DNA from: a bacterium
GTDB taxonomy: Bacteria; Joyebacterota; Joyebacteria; Joyebacterales; Joyebacteraceae
Reading direction: 5' to 3'
DNA: 38,785 nt
Assembly: GCA_025774645.1 (NCBI GenBank)
Contig: JALGVN010000009.1
Location: 1 to 38,785 of the forward strand
In this document: one piece after another, positions 26,743 to 36,010 of the stretch
Layout of the letters: each line of letters opens with the position of its first letter
How positions within the stretch are numbered: position 1 is the stretch's first letter
The notes under the pieces: generated by a model
Told to the model about the DNA's origin: nothing
Databases searched by the model: none
Seen by the model: only the letters and a program-made list of their open reading frames with translations
Position numbers and translations under genes: made by a program

Positions 26743-26766
26743 CGCCGAGAGGCTCGAAGTTCACGG

Positions 26767-26796
26767 GCGCCCCCGAGGCTCAGGCCGCGGGGGCGC
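26767..26796 (+). terminator. Candidate terminator hairpin after the protease gene (weak T tract)
   Basis: GCGCCCCCG/CGGGGGCGC 9-bp stem followed by TCTGCGTTCTC. Confidence 0.5.
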
Positions 26797-26889
26797 TCTG
26801 CGTTCTCGACCGGAGCATCGGGAGGCCCTCCGCGAGCCGCCGTTCACCCCGTCCCACCCCTCCCCGAGCCTTCACCTGAGCGAAGGTCA

Positions 26890-26918
26890 TTGACAAACAG
26901 GGCAAAGCTGCGTACCAT
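26890..26918 (+). promoter_or_regulatory. Sigma70-like promoter of the first paralogous secreted-protein gene
   Basis: CATTGACAA context; TTGACA-17 nt-TACCAT. Confidence 0.65.
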
Positions 26919-27066
26919 CGCATCCTGTAGACGTCATAATTCTGAACTGGATCCCGCCCTCGGGTCGTGTCGATAGTGTACCGTGCTTCTGCAGCACCCG
27001 CGGCGCCGGGGGACACTACCCGAGGGCCTTTGCCTTCCGGGCTGAGGTCGGGAGGGGAGGAAGCCG

Positions 27067-28947
27067 ATGCGAGTCTGCTATGGAGTGCTGTTCGCGATCG
27101 CGTTCATTCTGGCCGCGCCCTCGCTCTGCGCCGCCCAGGTCTACGTCAGCGACTACTACAGCGGGTACATCTGGAGCTACGCGGACACCGTCGGGACGGT
27201 CATCAATCCCCAGCTCCAGTACTGGGGCCTCAACGACATGGCCCTGAACGAGGACGGGAACCTCATCATCGCCGACGGAAGCCGCGTCATCCTCTACGAC
27301 GTCTCGGAGCAGTTCGAGACCGTTCTCGACGACACGATCTATCTCTTCCCGGCGTACGATGCCTATCCGGACGCGATGAGCGCGGACATCTACGTGGTCC
27401 GCGACTGGACCGGCGAACGCGAGGACGAGACGGCGAGGCTCGAGCCCGAGCTCCAGTATCTCCCGGGAGGCACCGGGCCGGCTGTACCCGCCTACTACTT
27501 CGGCAGTACGGAGCACCCTCTCGAGGTGCAGGTCTGGCCGTTCGGCAACAGCGCGGGGAACATCCTCGTTCTCGGCTTCGACTCCTCCCAGGGGTACTTC
27601 CTCGCGAACTTCGAGCGCACGGATCAGAACGAGTTCAATCGCCTCGATGACCTTTTCAGCGGGGAAGAGCAGACCTTCCACAGCTTCGCGATCACGCCGG
27701 ACGAGGACATCCTCGTTCTTGAAGAGACCAATGGTCTGTACATGCTCGACGACGGAGGACTGGCTCCGTTCGGGCAGCTGCCTCATCTGCAGTGGGCATA
27801 CCAGAAGGTGTCGGTCGGTTCCGACGGAACGATCTACGTGACGGACAATTACACCCTCGTCACTCGGCGCCTCGACGCAGACGGGAACCTCGTTTTCCCG
27901 TCTCTCGACGACGGCATCAACTTCCCGAGTGTTGTCGAGGCCACCGCGTTCACGCCCACGCATCCGGGCGAGGACGTGACGGTCAACCCGGCCGAGGGTG
28001 TGGAGATCCTCTTCGAGGAGGTCCAGGAGGGCGGCTACACGAGCGCGACGCTCACTCCGAGCAACAGCCACACGAGCCCCAACGGGAACAACCTCCCGGC
28101 GTTCGCGAGCCCGCCGGGAGGGCGCGAGGACTTCACCTACGTCGACATCGCGACGGAGAGCGTCTACAGCATGCTCATCCAGGTCGACCTGTACTTCCCG
28201 GGGAGTCGCTTGTTCTACGCCCACGGCACGCAGGACACCTTCCGAGACAGGACGGTCGTCGGGTCGATCGAGGATGCGCGAGGCGTGATCTCGCGCTTCA
28301 GTGAGGTCGTCCTAGCCGAGGACACGCGTCCGCTCTCGACGGTGATCGCCTACAAGTTCGAGAGGCTCATCGGCCTGCTCACGCTGCCGCCGCCGCTCGA
28401 CGACAGCTACTGCCCGTTCGGCTCGATACTCCATCTCCAGCAGCTCGCCGTCAGGGCGGAACAGCTCTACGACACGGTGAGTGCCGACGACGCCATCGAG
28501 CAGCTCGCTCGGATGAACGGTCTCGTGAGGAATCAGTCAGCGTGGTGTCTTCCCGACACGACACCGGACAACGTGGCGGGGGAGATCCTGGCGCGCTCGA
28601 AGACGCTCATGTTCAGCCTGGGTCTCGTGCCCGGCGCGTCTCATGGGACCCGAGGCGATCTGGATGATGTGGTCAAGCGTCTCGCGCTATCGGCGAAGAG
28701 CCCCGCACACGGCTCGTCGACGATCGAGTTCTCGGGGCCGGCGAACGCCGAAGTCACGGCGCGGATCTACAGCGTCTCCGGGCGGCTCGTGACGACGCTC
28801 CACGAGGGACGCTTCTCCGGCGGGTCGGAGAGAGTCGTCTGGGACGGCGCGGACAGCTCCGGACAGCGCGTCGCTGGGGGCGTCTACTTCGTACGGCTCG
28901 AGTCCGAGGACGAGAGCCTTACGTCGAAGGTCGTCCTTCTCAAGTAG
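27067..28947 (+). CDS. Secreted NHL/propeller-like protein with FIMAH-like helical segment and FlgD-like C-terminal domain (paralog A)
   Basis: Signal peptide MRVCYGVLFAIAFILAAPSLCAAQVYVSD; C-terminus IYSVSGRLVTTLHEGRFSGGSERVVWDGADSSGQRVAGGVYFVRLESEDE; GGAGG-type RBS. Confidence 0.82.
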   Translation: MRVCYGVLFAIAFILAAPSLCAAQVYVSDYYSGYIWSYADTVGTVINPQLQYWGLNDMALNEDGNLIIADGSRVILYDVSEQFETVLDDTIYLFPAYDAYPDAMSADIYVVRDWTGEREDETARLEPELQYLPGGTGPAVPAYYFGSTEHPLEVQVWPFGNSAGNILVLGFDSSQGYFLANFERTDQNEFNRLDDLFSGEEQTFHSFAITPDEDILVLEETNGLYMLDDGGLAPFGQLPHLQWAYQKVSVGSDGTIYVTDNYTLVTRRLDADGNLVFPSLDDGINFPSVVEATAFTPTHPGEDVTVNPAEGVEILFEEVQEGGYTSATLTPSNSHTSPNGNNLPAFASPPGGREDFTYVDIATESVYSMLIQVDLYFPGSRLFYAHGTQDTFRDRTVVGSIEDARGVISRFSEVVLAEDTRPLSTVIAYKFERLIGLLTLPPPLDDSYCPFGSILHLQQLAVRAEQLYDTVSADDAIEQLARMNGLVRNQSAWCLPDTTPDNVAGEILARSKTLMFSLGLVPGASHGTRGDLDDVVKRLALSAKSPAHGSSTIEFSGPANAEVTARIYSVSGRLVTTLHEGRFSGGSERVVWDGADSSGQRVAGGVYFVRLESEDESLTSKVVLLK

Positions 28948-28978
28948 GGTCGGTCGCGCTCAGAACAACCTGTTTGGC

Positions 28979-29013
28979 AAGGGACCGGGTCTGCACCCTT
29001 GATGCGGTCCCTT
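28979..29013 (+). terminator. Candidate terminator/hairpin between paralogs
   Basis: AAGGGACCG (28979-28987)/CGGTCCCTT (29005-29013) perfect 9-bp inverted repeat after the paralog A stop codon; no long T tract. Confidence 0.4.
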
Positions 29014-29051
29014 CATCACAAAGATGAGCAGTCGCTCATGAATGTAAAGCA

Positions 29052-29080
29052 TTGACAAGTGCAGAACTTATGCGTACCAT
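29052..29080 (+). promoter_or_regulatory. Sigma70-like promoter of the second paralogous secreted-protein gene
   Basis: CATTGACAA context; TTGACA-17 nt-TACCAT with GCGTACCAT shared with the paralog A promoter. Confidence 0.65.
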
Positions 29081-29108
29081 AGTGAGGTGCTAGGGCAATA
29101 GTTTGTCA

Positions 29109-29293
29109 CGAACCGCGCCGCGCTGGATCGTCCGGTGGTTGCGCAACAACCACCCGTGGCGGTTCGGTGAGGGGCGGATGTCGCCCCAAGTACCGGCGTC
29201 GCTCTCGACCGGAGGGTCTCCGGGAGCCGGCGCCGCCGACGGCGACATTTCCGCATTTAAGGATGGAACGCCCCCAATGCTGGCAGGCGTTCC
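29109..29293 (+). promoter_or_regulatory. Highly structured 5' leader with consecutive hairpins
   Basis: CGAACCGC/GCGGTTCG enclosing GGTGGTTG/CAACCACC; GGGGCG/CGCCCC; CCGGAG/CTCCGG; CGCCG/CGGCG; GGAACGCC/GGCGTTCC just before the RBS. Confidence 0.5.
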
Positions 29294-29308
29294 CGAGAGG
29301 AGAGGCAT

Positions 29309-31186
29309 ATGCGAGGCCGACACTTCACGACAGCGACCACGGTCCTGGTCGCCGTCCTGCTTGCGGCATCCGTGGCAACGGCACAGGTCTACGTGAGTGA
29401 CCAGTTCCGCCACCGCATCTATCAGTTCAGTCTCGGCGAGACAGCGGGCGTGCACGTCAATCCGGACATGCCACAGCCCGGCATCGAGGACATAGAGCTC
29501 GACGCCGAGGGGAGTCTCCTCCTCGCTCGGGGCGGGAACGTCGTCCTGTTCGATCCCGAGGACCAGTCGGTCGTTCTCCTCGATGAGGCCGGGTGGTGTT
29601 CTCCGACCTTCGCGACCTACCCGGATGCCGCGTCCAGCGACATCTACGTCGTAAGAACGGTTGGGGTGGAGGCAGACACGGTCGACTGTGTCCATGGGAC
29701 GCCAGAACTGCAGTTCCTCTCTGACGGGACCGGACCGGCGCAGACGGCCGTGGTCTTCGAGGACAGCGACAAGCTCAGGGACGTCCAGGTTTGGCCGTTC
29801 GGCGAGCGGGCAGGCAACATCATCGTGCTCTCCGTGTCGCCTCCGTTCATGGCAGAGGTCGAGCGGACGGGACCGGAGACGTTCGAGCGATTGGACAACG
29901 TCTTCGACTCCGAGCGTTTGAATCTCCGGGCGTTTTCGATTACGCCTGAAGGCGAGATCCTGGTCATCGACTTCAACGCCGGGATGTTCCTTGTCGAGGG
30001 CGGGGACCTCGTCCCTTACGGTGAGCCGGTCGGTCCCGGGCTTCAGGACATCTCGGTCGGCGCCGACGGGATCGTCTACGTCTCCGACTCCTACGACAAC
30101 GTCATCCACCGCTTCGACGCGGACGGAGCGGTGATTCTCCCGCCGCTGGGAGTGGAGCAGCTCGTCACGCCGCGGGCGGTCGTGGCGGCAGGATTCACGC
30201 CGACGCCTCCGGGCCAGAACGTCCCGACGAGCCCCGCCGAGGACGTTGACATCATCTTCGAGGAGATATTGCAGGGCGGATACACCACCGCCACTGCGGC
30301 GGTGAGCACCGAGCGCGTGAGTCCCGGCGGGAATTTCCTGCCGGACTACGTCGACCCGCCGGGGGAGAGAGGCGAGTTCATCTACTTCGACGTCGACACG
30401 GAATCGATCTACAGCCGCCTCATCCAGGTCGAGATCTGGATGGAGGGGGCCCGGATGTTCTATGCGCACGGAACGCAGGACACGTTCCGGGACGTGACCA
30501 TCGAAGGACCGATCGAGGACGCGCGCGGGACAATCGGGCGGTTCAGCGAGGTCGTCCTCGTGGAGGACATGCGTCCGCTGCAGGTAGTGGCGGAGTACAA
30601 GTTCCAGCGCCTGCTGACCGGGGTCACGACGCCGATGCCGATAGGAAGCCAGTTCTGTCCGGACGGGGGACTCACGCGTTTTCGCAGGTACGCGGGGCAG
30701 GCGAAGGAGCTGTACGATGATGGCCGCGTGGATGAGGCGCACCGGATTCTCGAACGCCTGAATCTCACGGTTCGCTCTCTTGCCGGATGGTGCACTCCTG
30801 ACACCTATCCGAACAACGTGGCGGGAGAGATTCTCGCGCTCTCGAAGACGCTCATGTTCAGCCTCGAGAAGATAATGTCTCCGACGGAGCGCGGCGAGCC
30901 GGTCGAAACCGTGGCGACGCTCGCTCTCTCGGCGACGAGTCCCATGGACGACCGGTCTCTGATCGAGCTGACCGGCCCCGTTGGAACGGAGGTGGCGGCG
31001 CGCGTCTACAACGCGAGCGGGCGTCTCATCTCGACGCTCTTTGAGGGGCGGCTCCACGGAGGCAGTGAGCGCCTCATCTGGGACGGCACGGACAGCAACG
31101 GACAACGTGTTTCGTCCGGCGTCTACTTCGTGCGCCTTGAGTCGGAGGGTGAGTCCAGATCGTCCAAGGTCGTCCTGATCCGCTAG
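29309..31186 (+). CDS. Secreted NHL/propeller-like protein with FIMAH-like helical segment and FlgD-like C-terminal domain (paralog B)
   Basis: Signal peptide MRGRHFTTATTVLVAVLLAASVATAQVYVSD; shares MFYAHGTQDTFRD, GWCTPDTYPNNVAGEILALSKTLMFSLEK and GGSERLIWDGTDSNGQRVSSGVYFVRLESEGE with paralog A. Confidence 0.82.
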   Translation: MRGRHFTTATTVLVAVLLAASVATAQVYVSDQFRHRIYQFSLGETAGVHVNPDMPQPGIEDIELDAEGSLLLARGGNVVLFDPEDQSVVLLDEAGWCSPTFATYPDAASSDIYVVRTVGVEADTVDCVHGTPELQFLSDGTGPAQTAVVFEDSDKLRDVQVWPFGERAGNIIVLSVSPPFMAEVERTGPETFERLDNVFDSERLNLRAFSITPEGEILVIDFNAGMFLVEGGDLVPYGEPVGPGLQDISVGADGIVYVSDSYDNVIHRFDADGAVILPPLGVEQLVTPRAVVAAGFTPTPPGQNVPTSPAEDVDIIFEEILQGGYTTATAAVSTERVSPGGNFLPDYVDPPGERGEFIYFDVDTESIYSRLIQVEIWMEGARMFYAHGTQDTFRDVTIEGPIEDARGTIGRFSEVVLVEDMRPLQVVAEYKFQRLLTGVTTPMPIGSQFCPDGGLTRFRRYAGQAKELYDDGRVDEAHRILERLNLTVRSLAGWCTPDTYPNNVAGEILALSKTLMFSLEKIMSPTERGEPVETVATLALSATSPMDDRSLIELTGPVGTEVAARVYNASGRLISTLFEGRLHGGSERLIWDGTDSNGQRVSSGVYFVRLESEGESRSSKVVLIR

Positions 31187-31395
31187 TCGCGGTTCACACT
31201 CTGACGATTCTGCACCGGTGCCGGCGGGGCCTCCCGCCGGCGCCCGGGCGTCCGGGCCGAGGAGCGGCTGCCGAGGACCACGGGCCTGCGGTCAGGGGGA
31301 ACGCTGTGGTCTCGCGGTCCCTCATCTGCTAGCCTAGGGCCTCGGACATCCGCCGCCGGGCACCGCTCCCGGCGGGATTCTCTCCAGCACACGAG

Positions 31396-34300
31396 ATGGA
31401 TCCGGTCGACATGGTCGGGCAGACGATCACGCACTACCGCATCATCGAGGAGGTCGGTCGCGGCGGGATGGGGACCGTCTACGCGGCCCAGGACACCAAG
31501 CTCGGCCGGAAGGTCGCCCTCAAGGTCCTCTCCGAGGAGGTCGCGTCCGACGAGGAGCGCGTCCAGCGTTTCGTCAGGGAGGCGCAGGCGGCCTCCGCCA
31601 TCAACCATCCGAACATCGCCACAATCTACGAGATCGACGAGTCCGACGGAACGACGTTCATCGCCATGGAGTTCGTGGAGGGCGGCACCCTCCGCGACAG
31701 AATGGCGGTGGGAGCGATGCCGTTCCCGGAAATCGTCGAGGTCGCGACCCAACTCTCCAACGCCCTCGGCAAGGCGCACGAGCTCGGGATCATCCACCGC
31801 GACATCAAGCCCGAGAACATCTGCGTCCGGCCCGACGGCCTCATCAAGATCCTCGACTTCGGTCTCGCGAAGCTGATGCCCGGCGCGTCGGGACAGGAGG
31901 AGGACGCGACGGTCGTGGCCCTCACGGCCGAGGGCGTCGTCATGGGCACCGCGCGGTACATGTCTCCCGAGCAGGCGAGGGGGAAGGCGGTCGACGCGGC
32001 GACCGACGTCTTCTCGGTCGGGGCGATCCTCTACGAGATGATGACCGGAAGACCCGCGTTCCCCGGGAACAACCACTTCGAGATCCTCTACGCGGTGGTG
32101 AACTCCGCTCCCCAGCCGATCCCCGACGAGCTCGGCGTCCCGCGCGACTTCCGGGACGTCGTGGCGCGGGCGCTCGCAAAGACCGCCGCCGACCGGTATC
32201 CCGACTGCGGAGCGCTCGCGGCCGACCTCGCGGAGCACTCAGGTGCCGGAACGCGAGCCGAGGCGATCCCCGGCGCCCCGAGCGTCTCGCCCGCGGCAGG
32301 CGGGGCAGGCGCCGGAGGCGCGCCGACCGGCGCCGCCACGCAGGACACCGTGTGGGCGAGCGCGACGGGCATCGTCTCGGGACCCGTCGCTGCGAAGCCC
32401 GGCGCCGAGGGGCCGGTCACGGCGATCGTCGTCCTCCCGTTCAAGAACATGACGAGGAACCCGGACGCAGACTGGATGAGCGCGGGTATCCCGGAGATGC
32501 TCACGAGCGACCTCGCGCGCATCGCCTCGCTGCGTGTCGTTCCCTCGGGGCGGCTCGCCGAGCTCATGACGGACCTCAAGCTCGGTCCGGACTCGACGTT
32601 CGACGAAGCGACACTGAAGACGGTAGGGGAGTTCCTCTCGGTCGACACGATCGTGAGCGGGAGCTTCGTCAAGCTCGGCCCCGCCGCGCGGATCGACGTG
32701 TCGATCCGGCGTCCGGCCACGGGAGAGGACGTCGGCGTCAAGGCGGAGGCGAAGGACGAGGCCGATCTCCTCAACGTCATCGCGCACCTGACCGCCGAGG
32801 TGCGCCGTGCCGTCGAGACGGAGGGGGCGCGGGATCTCGTCACCACGATGGTCGGCGAGAGGGGCTCACAGAGCCCGGGCGCGATCCGCGCGTACATCGA
32901 CGGGCTCTCCAGGCTCCACGAGGGGAACAACCTCGAGGCGATCACCCAGTTCACCGAGGCGATCGGCGAGGACAGCGGCTTCGCCCTTGCGTACACGTAT
33001 CTGGGCGAAGCGCTCGCGAACTCCGGCCGCATCCAGGAAGCGAGAGAGAAGGTCCACAGGGCGCTCGAGAAGATCGGCAACCTCTCGCGTCCCGACGCGC
33101 TGTTCGTGACGGCACGCGACGCGATGATGTCGGGCGAGATCTCGCGCGCGATCGAGTCGCTCGAGCAGCTGACCGAACTCCTTCCCAACAACCTTGGCGC
33201 GTTCTACGAACTTGCGCAGGCCTACGAGCGAGAGGGGCAGTGGGACGAGGCCCTCGAGAACCTCGAGCGCGTGATCGAGCTCGACCCGAAGTTCGTCGGC
33301 GCGCTCTTTGCGCTCGGACGCGTCCACATCAAGCGGGGGAGCTGTCAGGAGGCGCTCGAGTTCCTGTACCGCGCCCTCTCTCTGAACACGCTCCTCGGCA
33401 ACGAGGAGGGACGCGCGACCGTCCTGAACGCGATCGGCCTCGCACACTTCTGGATGGACAAGTACGACGAGGCCGTGAAGTTCTACAACGAGTCCCTCGA
33501 GATCAAGCGCAAGATCGGCGACCGCCGGGGGGAGAGCGCGACGCTCTCCAACATGGCGGTCGTCTTCCAGGTGAAGGGCGACTACGAGCGCTCGGTGGCC
33601 ACCTACAAGGAGGCCCTGGAGATCAGTGAGGACCAGGGCGACGATCAGGGCACCGCGGAGAACCTGATCAACATCGGCACGGTTTGCGAGGAGCAGGGCC
33701 TCCTGGACGACGCGCTCACGAGCTACAAGAGGGCGCTCAAGCTCGAGCAGGACCTCGGCGACAGGATGGCCGAGATCCTCTGTCTGAACGACATCGGCAA
33801 CATCTACCTCAAGCAGGCGAAGCTCGACGATGCCGAGGTCTACTTCGATCGCGCGCTCGACGCCCGTCGGCAGCTCGGCGAGCAGAAGGGGATGGCCGTC
33901 ACGCTCAACTACCTCGGAAACATCGAGCGCCTTCGCGGCCGCTACGACAAGGCGATGTCCCGCTATCTCGATGGGCTCAAGATCACGCGCGAAAGCGGCT
34001 GGAAGAACGGCGAGGCCGAGACGCGCGGCTACATGGCGGCCGTCATGTCGGCGCAGGGACGGTACCCCGCATCGCTCGAGTCGTGGAGCGAGGCTCTGCG
34101 CATCTACGAAGAGCTTGAGGACAAGAACGGCATCGCGACGACGCTGGCCGGCCTCTCGAAGGTCCAGTGCGCGCTCGGTCACTGCGAGGATTCCTCGACG
34201 TCGACGGAGCGAGCGCTCGCGCTCGCCCGGGAAATCGGGAACGAGGAGCTCGTGGCCGACGTGCTGCTCGCGATGGGACGCGTCGAGCTCATGAGGAAGG

Positions 34301-34935
34301 AGGGCGAACGTGCCCTCGAGCACCTCACCGAGGCGAGGGAGTTCGCCGCACGGTGTGGAGGCCGCGTGACGCTCCTGATGGTGCAGTCGGCTCTCGGCCG
34401 CGCCCTCGGCGAGAGCGGGGACTTCGAGCAGGCGCGGACGATGCTCAGAGAGACGGCCGACGAGGCCCGGAAGCTGGACCTCGGGACGATTCTCGCCAGG
34501 ACCGATCTCCGCAGGGCCGAGGTGCTCCTCAGGATGGGAGAGCACGACGAGGCGCTCGAGGCGGTGACCGAGGCGGCGGAGGCCGCCCAGGCCATGGGAG
34601 AGCGCGAGGTGGTGCTGAGGGCACACTGCCTTCGCGCCGAGCTCTCCCGCGCGAGCGGCGACGCGACACGCTCCGAGGAGCAGGCGCTCGCCTGCCTCGA
34701 GCTCGCATCATCGCTTTCGGGCGAGATGGGCGACTCCCGCGAGTCGTTCCTCTCTCGCCCGACCATCGCGAACTCGGTCGCGAAGTCGTGCGACATCCTC
34801 GCGGAGGGCGGTCGCGGCGAAGAGGCGGAACGGTTCGGCGTGCTGCGCGCCGGGAGCTGCGGGGGATCGCCGGTGCCCGGCGGCGGAATCACGCCGGCGG
34901 AGGAGTCTCCGGAGGACGAGACGCCGTCAGAGTGA
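31396..34935 (+). CDS. Serine/threonine protein kinase with TolB/FlgO-like middle domain and C-terminal TPR array
   Basis: YRIIEEVGRGGMGTVYAAQDTKLGRKVALKVL; HRDIKPENI; DFGLAK; ITAIVVLPFKNMTRNPDADWMSAGIPEMLTSDLARI-type middle domain; many TPR units (e.g. ATVLNAIGLAHFWMDKYDEAVKFYNESLEIKRKIGDRRGE). Confidence 0.92.
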   Translation: MDPVDMVGQTITHYRIIEEVGRGGMGTVYAAQDTKLGRKVALKVLSEEVASDEERVQRFVREAQAASAINHPNIATIYEIDESDGTTFIAMEFVEGGTLRDRMAVGAMPFPEIVEVATQLSNALGKAHELGIIHRDIKPENICVRPDGLIKILDFGLAKLMPGASGQEEDATVVALTAEGVVMGTARYMSPEQARGKAVDAATDVFSVGAILYEMMTGRPAFPGNNHFEILYAVVNSAPQPIPDELGVPRDFRDVVARALAKTAADRYPDCGALAADLAEHSGAGTRAEAIPGAPSVSPAAGGAGAGGAPTGAATQDTVWASATGIVSGPVAAKPGAEGPVTAIVVLPFKNMTRNPDADWMSAGIPEMLTSDLARIASLRVVPSGRLAELMTDLKLGPDSTFDEATLKTVGEFLSVDTIVSGSFVKLGPAARIDVSIRRPATGEDVGVKAEAKDEADLLNVIAHLTAEVRRAVETEGARDLVTTMVGERGSQSPGAIRAYIDGLSRLHEGNNLEAITQFTEAIGEDSGFALAYTYLGEALANSGRIQEAREKVHRALEKIGNLSRPDALFVTARDAMMSGEISRAIESLEQLTELLPNNLGAFYELAQAYEREGQWDEALENLERVIELDPKFVGALFALGRVHIKRGSCQEALEFLYRALSLNTLLGNEEGRATVLNAIGLAHFWMDKYDEAVKFYNESLEIKRKIGDRRGESATLSNMAVVFQVKGDYERSVATYKEALEISEDQGDDQGTAENLINIGTVCEEQGLLDDALTSYKRALKLEQDLGDRMAEILCLNDIGNIYLKQAKLDDAEVYFDRALDARRQLGEQKGMAVTLNYLGNIERLRGRYDKAMSRYLDGLKITRESGWKNGEAETRGYMAAVMSAQGRYPASLESWSEALRIYEELEDKNGIATTLAGLSKVQCALGHCEDSSTSTERALALAREIGNEELVADVLLAMGRVELMRKEGERALEHLTEAREFAARCGGRVTLLMVQSALGRALGESGDFEQARTMLRETADEARKLDLGTILARTDLRRAEVLLRMGEHDEALEAVTEAAEAAQAMGEREVVLRAHCLRAELSRASGDATRSEEQALACLELASSLSGEMGDSRESFLSRPTIANSVAKSCDILAEGGRGEEAERFGVLRAGSCGGSPVPGGGITPAEESPEDETPSE

Positions 34936-35793
34936 GATCAGGACGACACCTGCCGTCATGAGAAGCGCGCCCGCCAGCCGGGCGCGTATGTGTCTCTCAC
35001 CGAAGAGGAAGTACCCCAGGACCACGCTCAGGACGAGGCCCGACCGCTTGATCGCGATGACGTAACTCGCGACCGTGAGCTGGATCGCGGTGAACTGCGC
35101 GAGGATCATGATCACCGAGATGAGTCCCAGGAGGAAGAGCCTCGGCCAGAGGCGCGGGGTCTCGCCCGGGACGTTCCGCGTCTTCCGGAGACCGACCACG
35201 AGAGCGGGGAGGTAGAGGATCGCGAAGCCGATCCCGAAGAACGTCGTGTAGTACGCCGTGGAACTCTCGACGCTCGCGACCTTGTCGTAGACGGCCGTGA
35301 AGCTCCAGATGAACGCGGTGAGGATCATCAGGAGGCTGCCGCGCTCCCTCGCGATCGCCTTGATCGGCGCGAGGAACCCGCCCTTGATCTTCTCCAGGTT
35401 GATCGCGTAGGCGCCGAGAGCGACGAGGATGATCCCCGCGAGTCCCTTGGCGTCCGGGTACTCCCCGAGGATGAGCGCGCTCGTCCCGAGCATGAAGATC
35501 GGGGTGAACGCGAGGAACGGCATCGTGAGCGACAGGGGCGAGAGCCGGACGGCCTGGACCGAGATCGTCGTCGAGAACAGGTTCAGGACGATCGAGATCA
35601 TGGCGGCCTTCATGAACCCGTCGCCGACCTCGGGAATGCCCTGAGCGGCGAGGATGGCCGCCGAGACCGGGAGCCCCAGGACCATCATCGCCCACGTCAG
35701 GACGAAGACGTGCGTGTGCTTCGTGAGCGCCTTCGCGTAGCTCGACGAGAGGGCGAAGGTGATCGCTGTGACGATGGAGAGGGTCAGCCACAC
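34927..35793 (-). CDS. EamA/DMT-superfamily transporter
   Basis: Ten-TM-like hydrophobic pattern, GTG start; PFLAFTPIFMLGTSALILGEYPDAKGLAGIILVALGAYAIN; AIKRSGLVLSVVLGYFLFGERHIRARLAGALLMTAGVVLI. Confidence 0.88.
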   Translation of the reverse strand: MWLTLSIVTAITFALSSSYAKALTKHTHVFVLTWAMMVLGLPVSAAILAAQGIPEVGDGFMKAAMISIVLNLFSTTISVQAVRLSPLSLTMPFLAFTPIFMLGTSALILGEYPDAKGLAGIILVALGAYAINLEKIKGGFLAPIKAIARERGSLLMILTAFIWSFTAVYDKVASVESSTAYYTTFFGIGFAILYLPALVVGLRKTRNVPGETPRLWPRLFLLGLISVIMILAQFTAIQLTVASYVIAIKRSGLVLSVVLGYFLFGERHIRARLAGALLMTAGVVLISL

Positions 35794-36010
35794 AGGTCTC
35801 TGTTCTCCTGCTGCAGGGGCGGGGGTCCGACCATGCTATCGGGCGTGAAGGCGCAAGTCAAAGCCGGCGTCTGACTGCTCGGATGACTCCTCGTACTCCG
35901 GTTGTCGAGTCCGGTTCGGCGTGCTACCCTTCACGGGCCGTCGGCCACCCGGCGTCGTGCCGGCGTCGTGGCGGGCGTGGTAGACAGGACGCGGCAGGCA
36001 GGGAGGGTAC

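Noticed and set aside
31220-31241. GCCGGCGGG/CCCGCCGGC hairpin as a terminator after paralog B
   Set aside because: Good stem but followed by GC-rich sequence with no T tract; could be a hairpin only.
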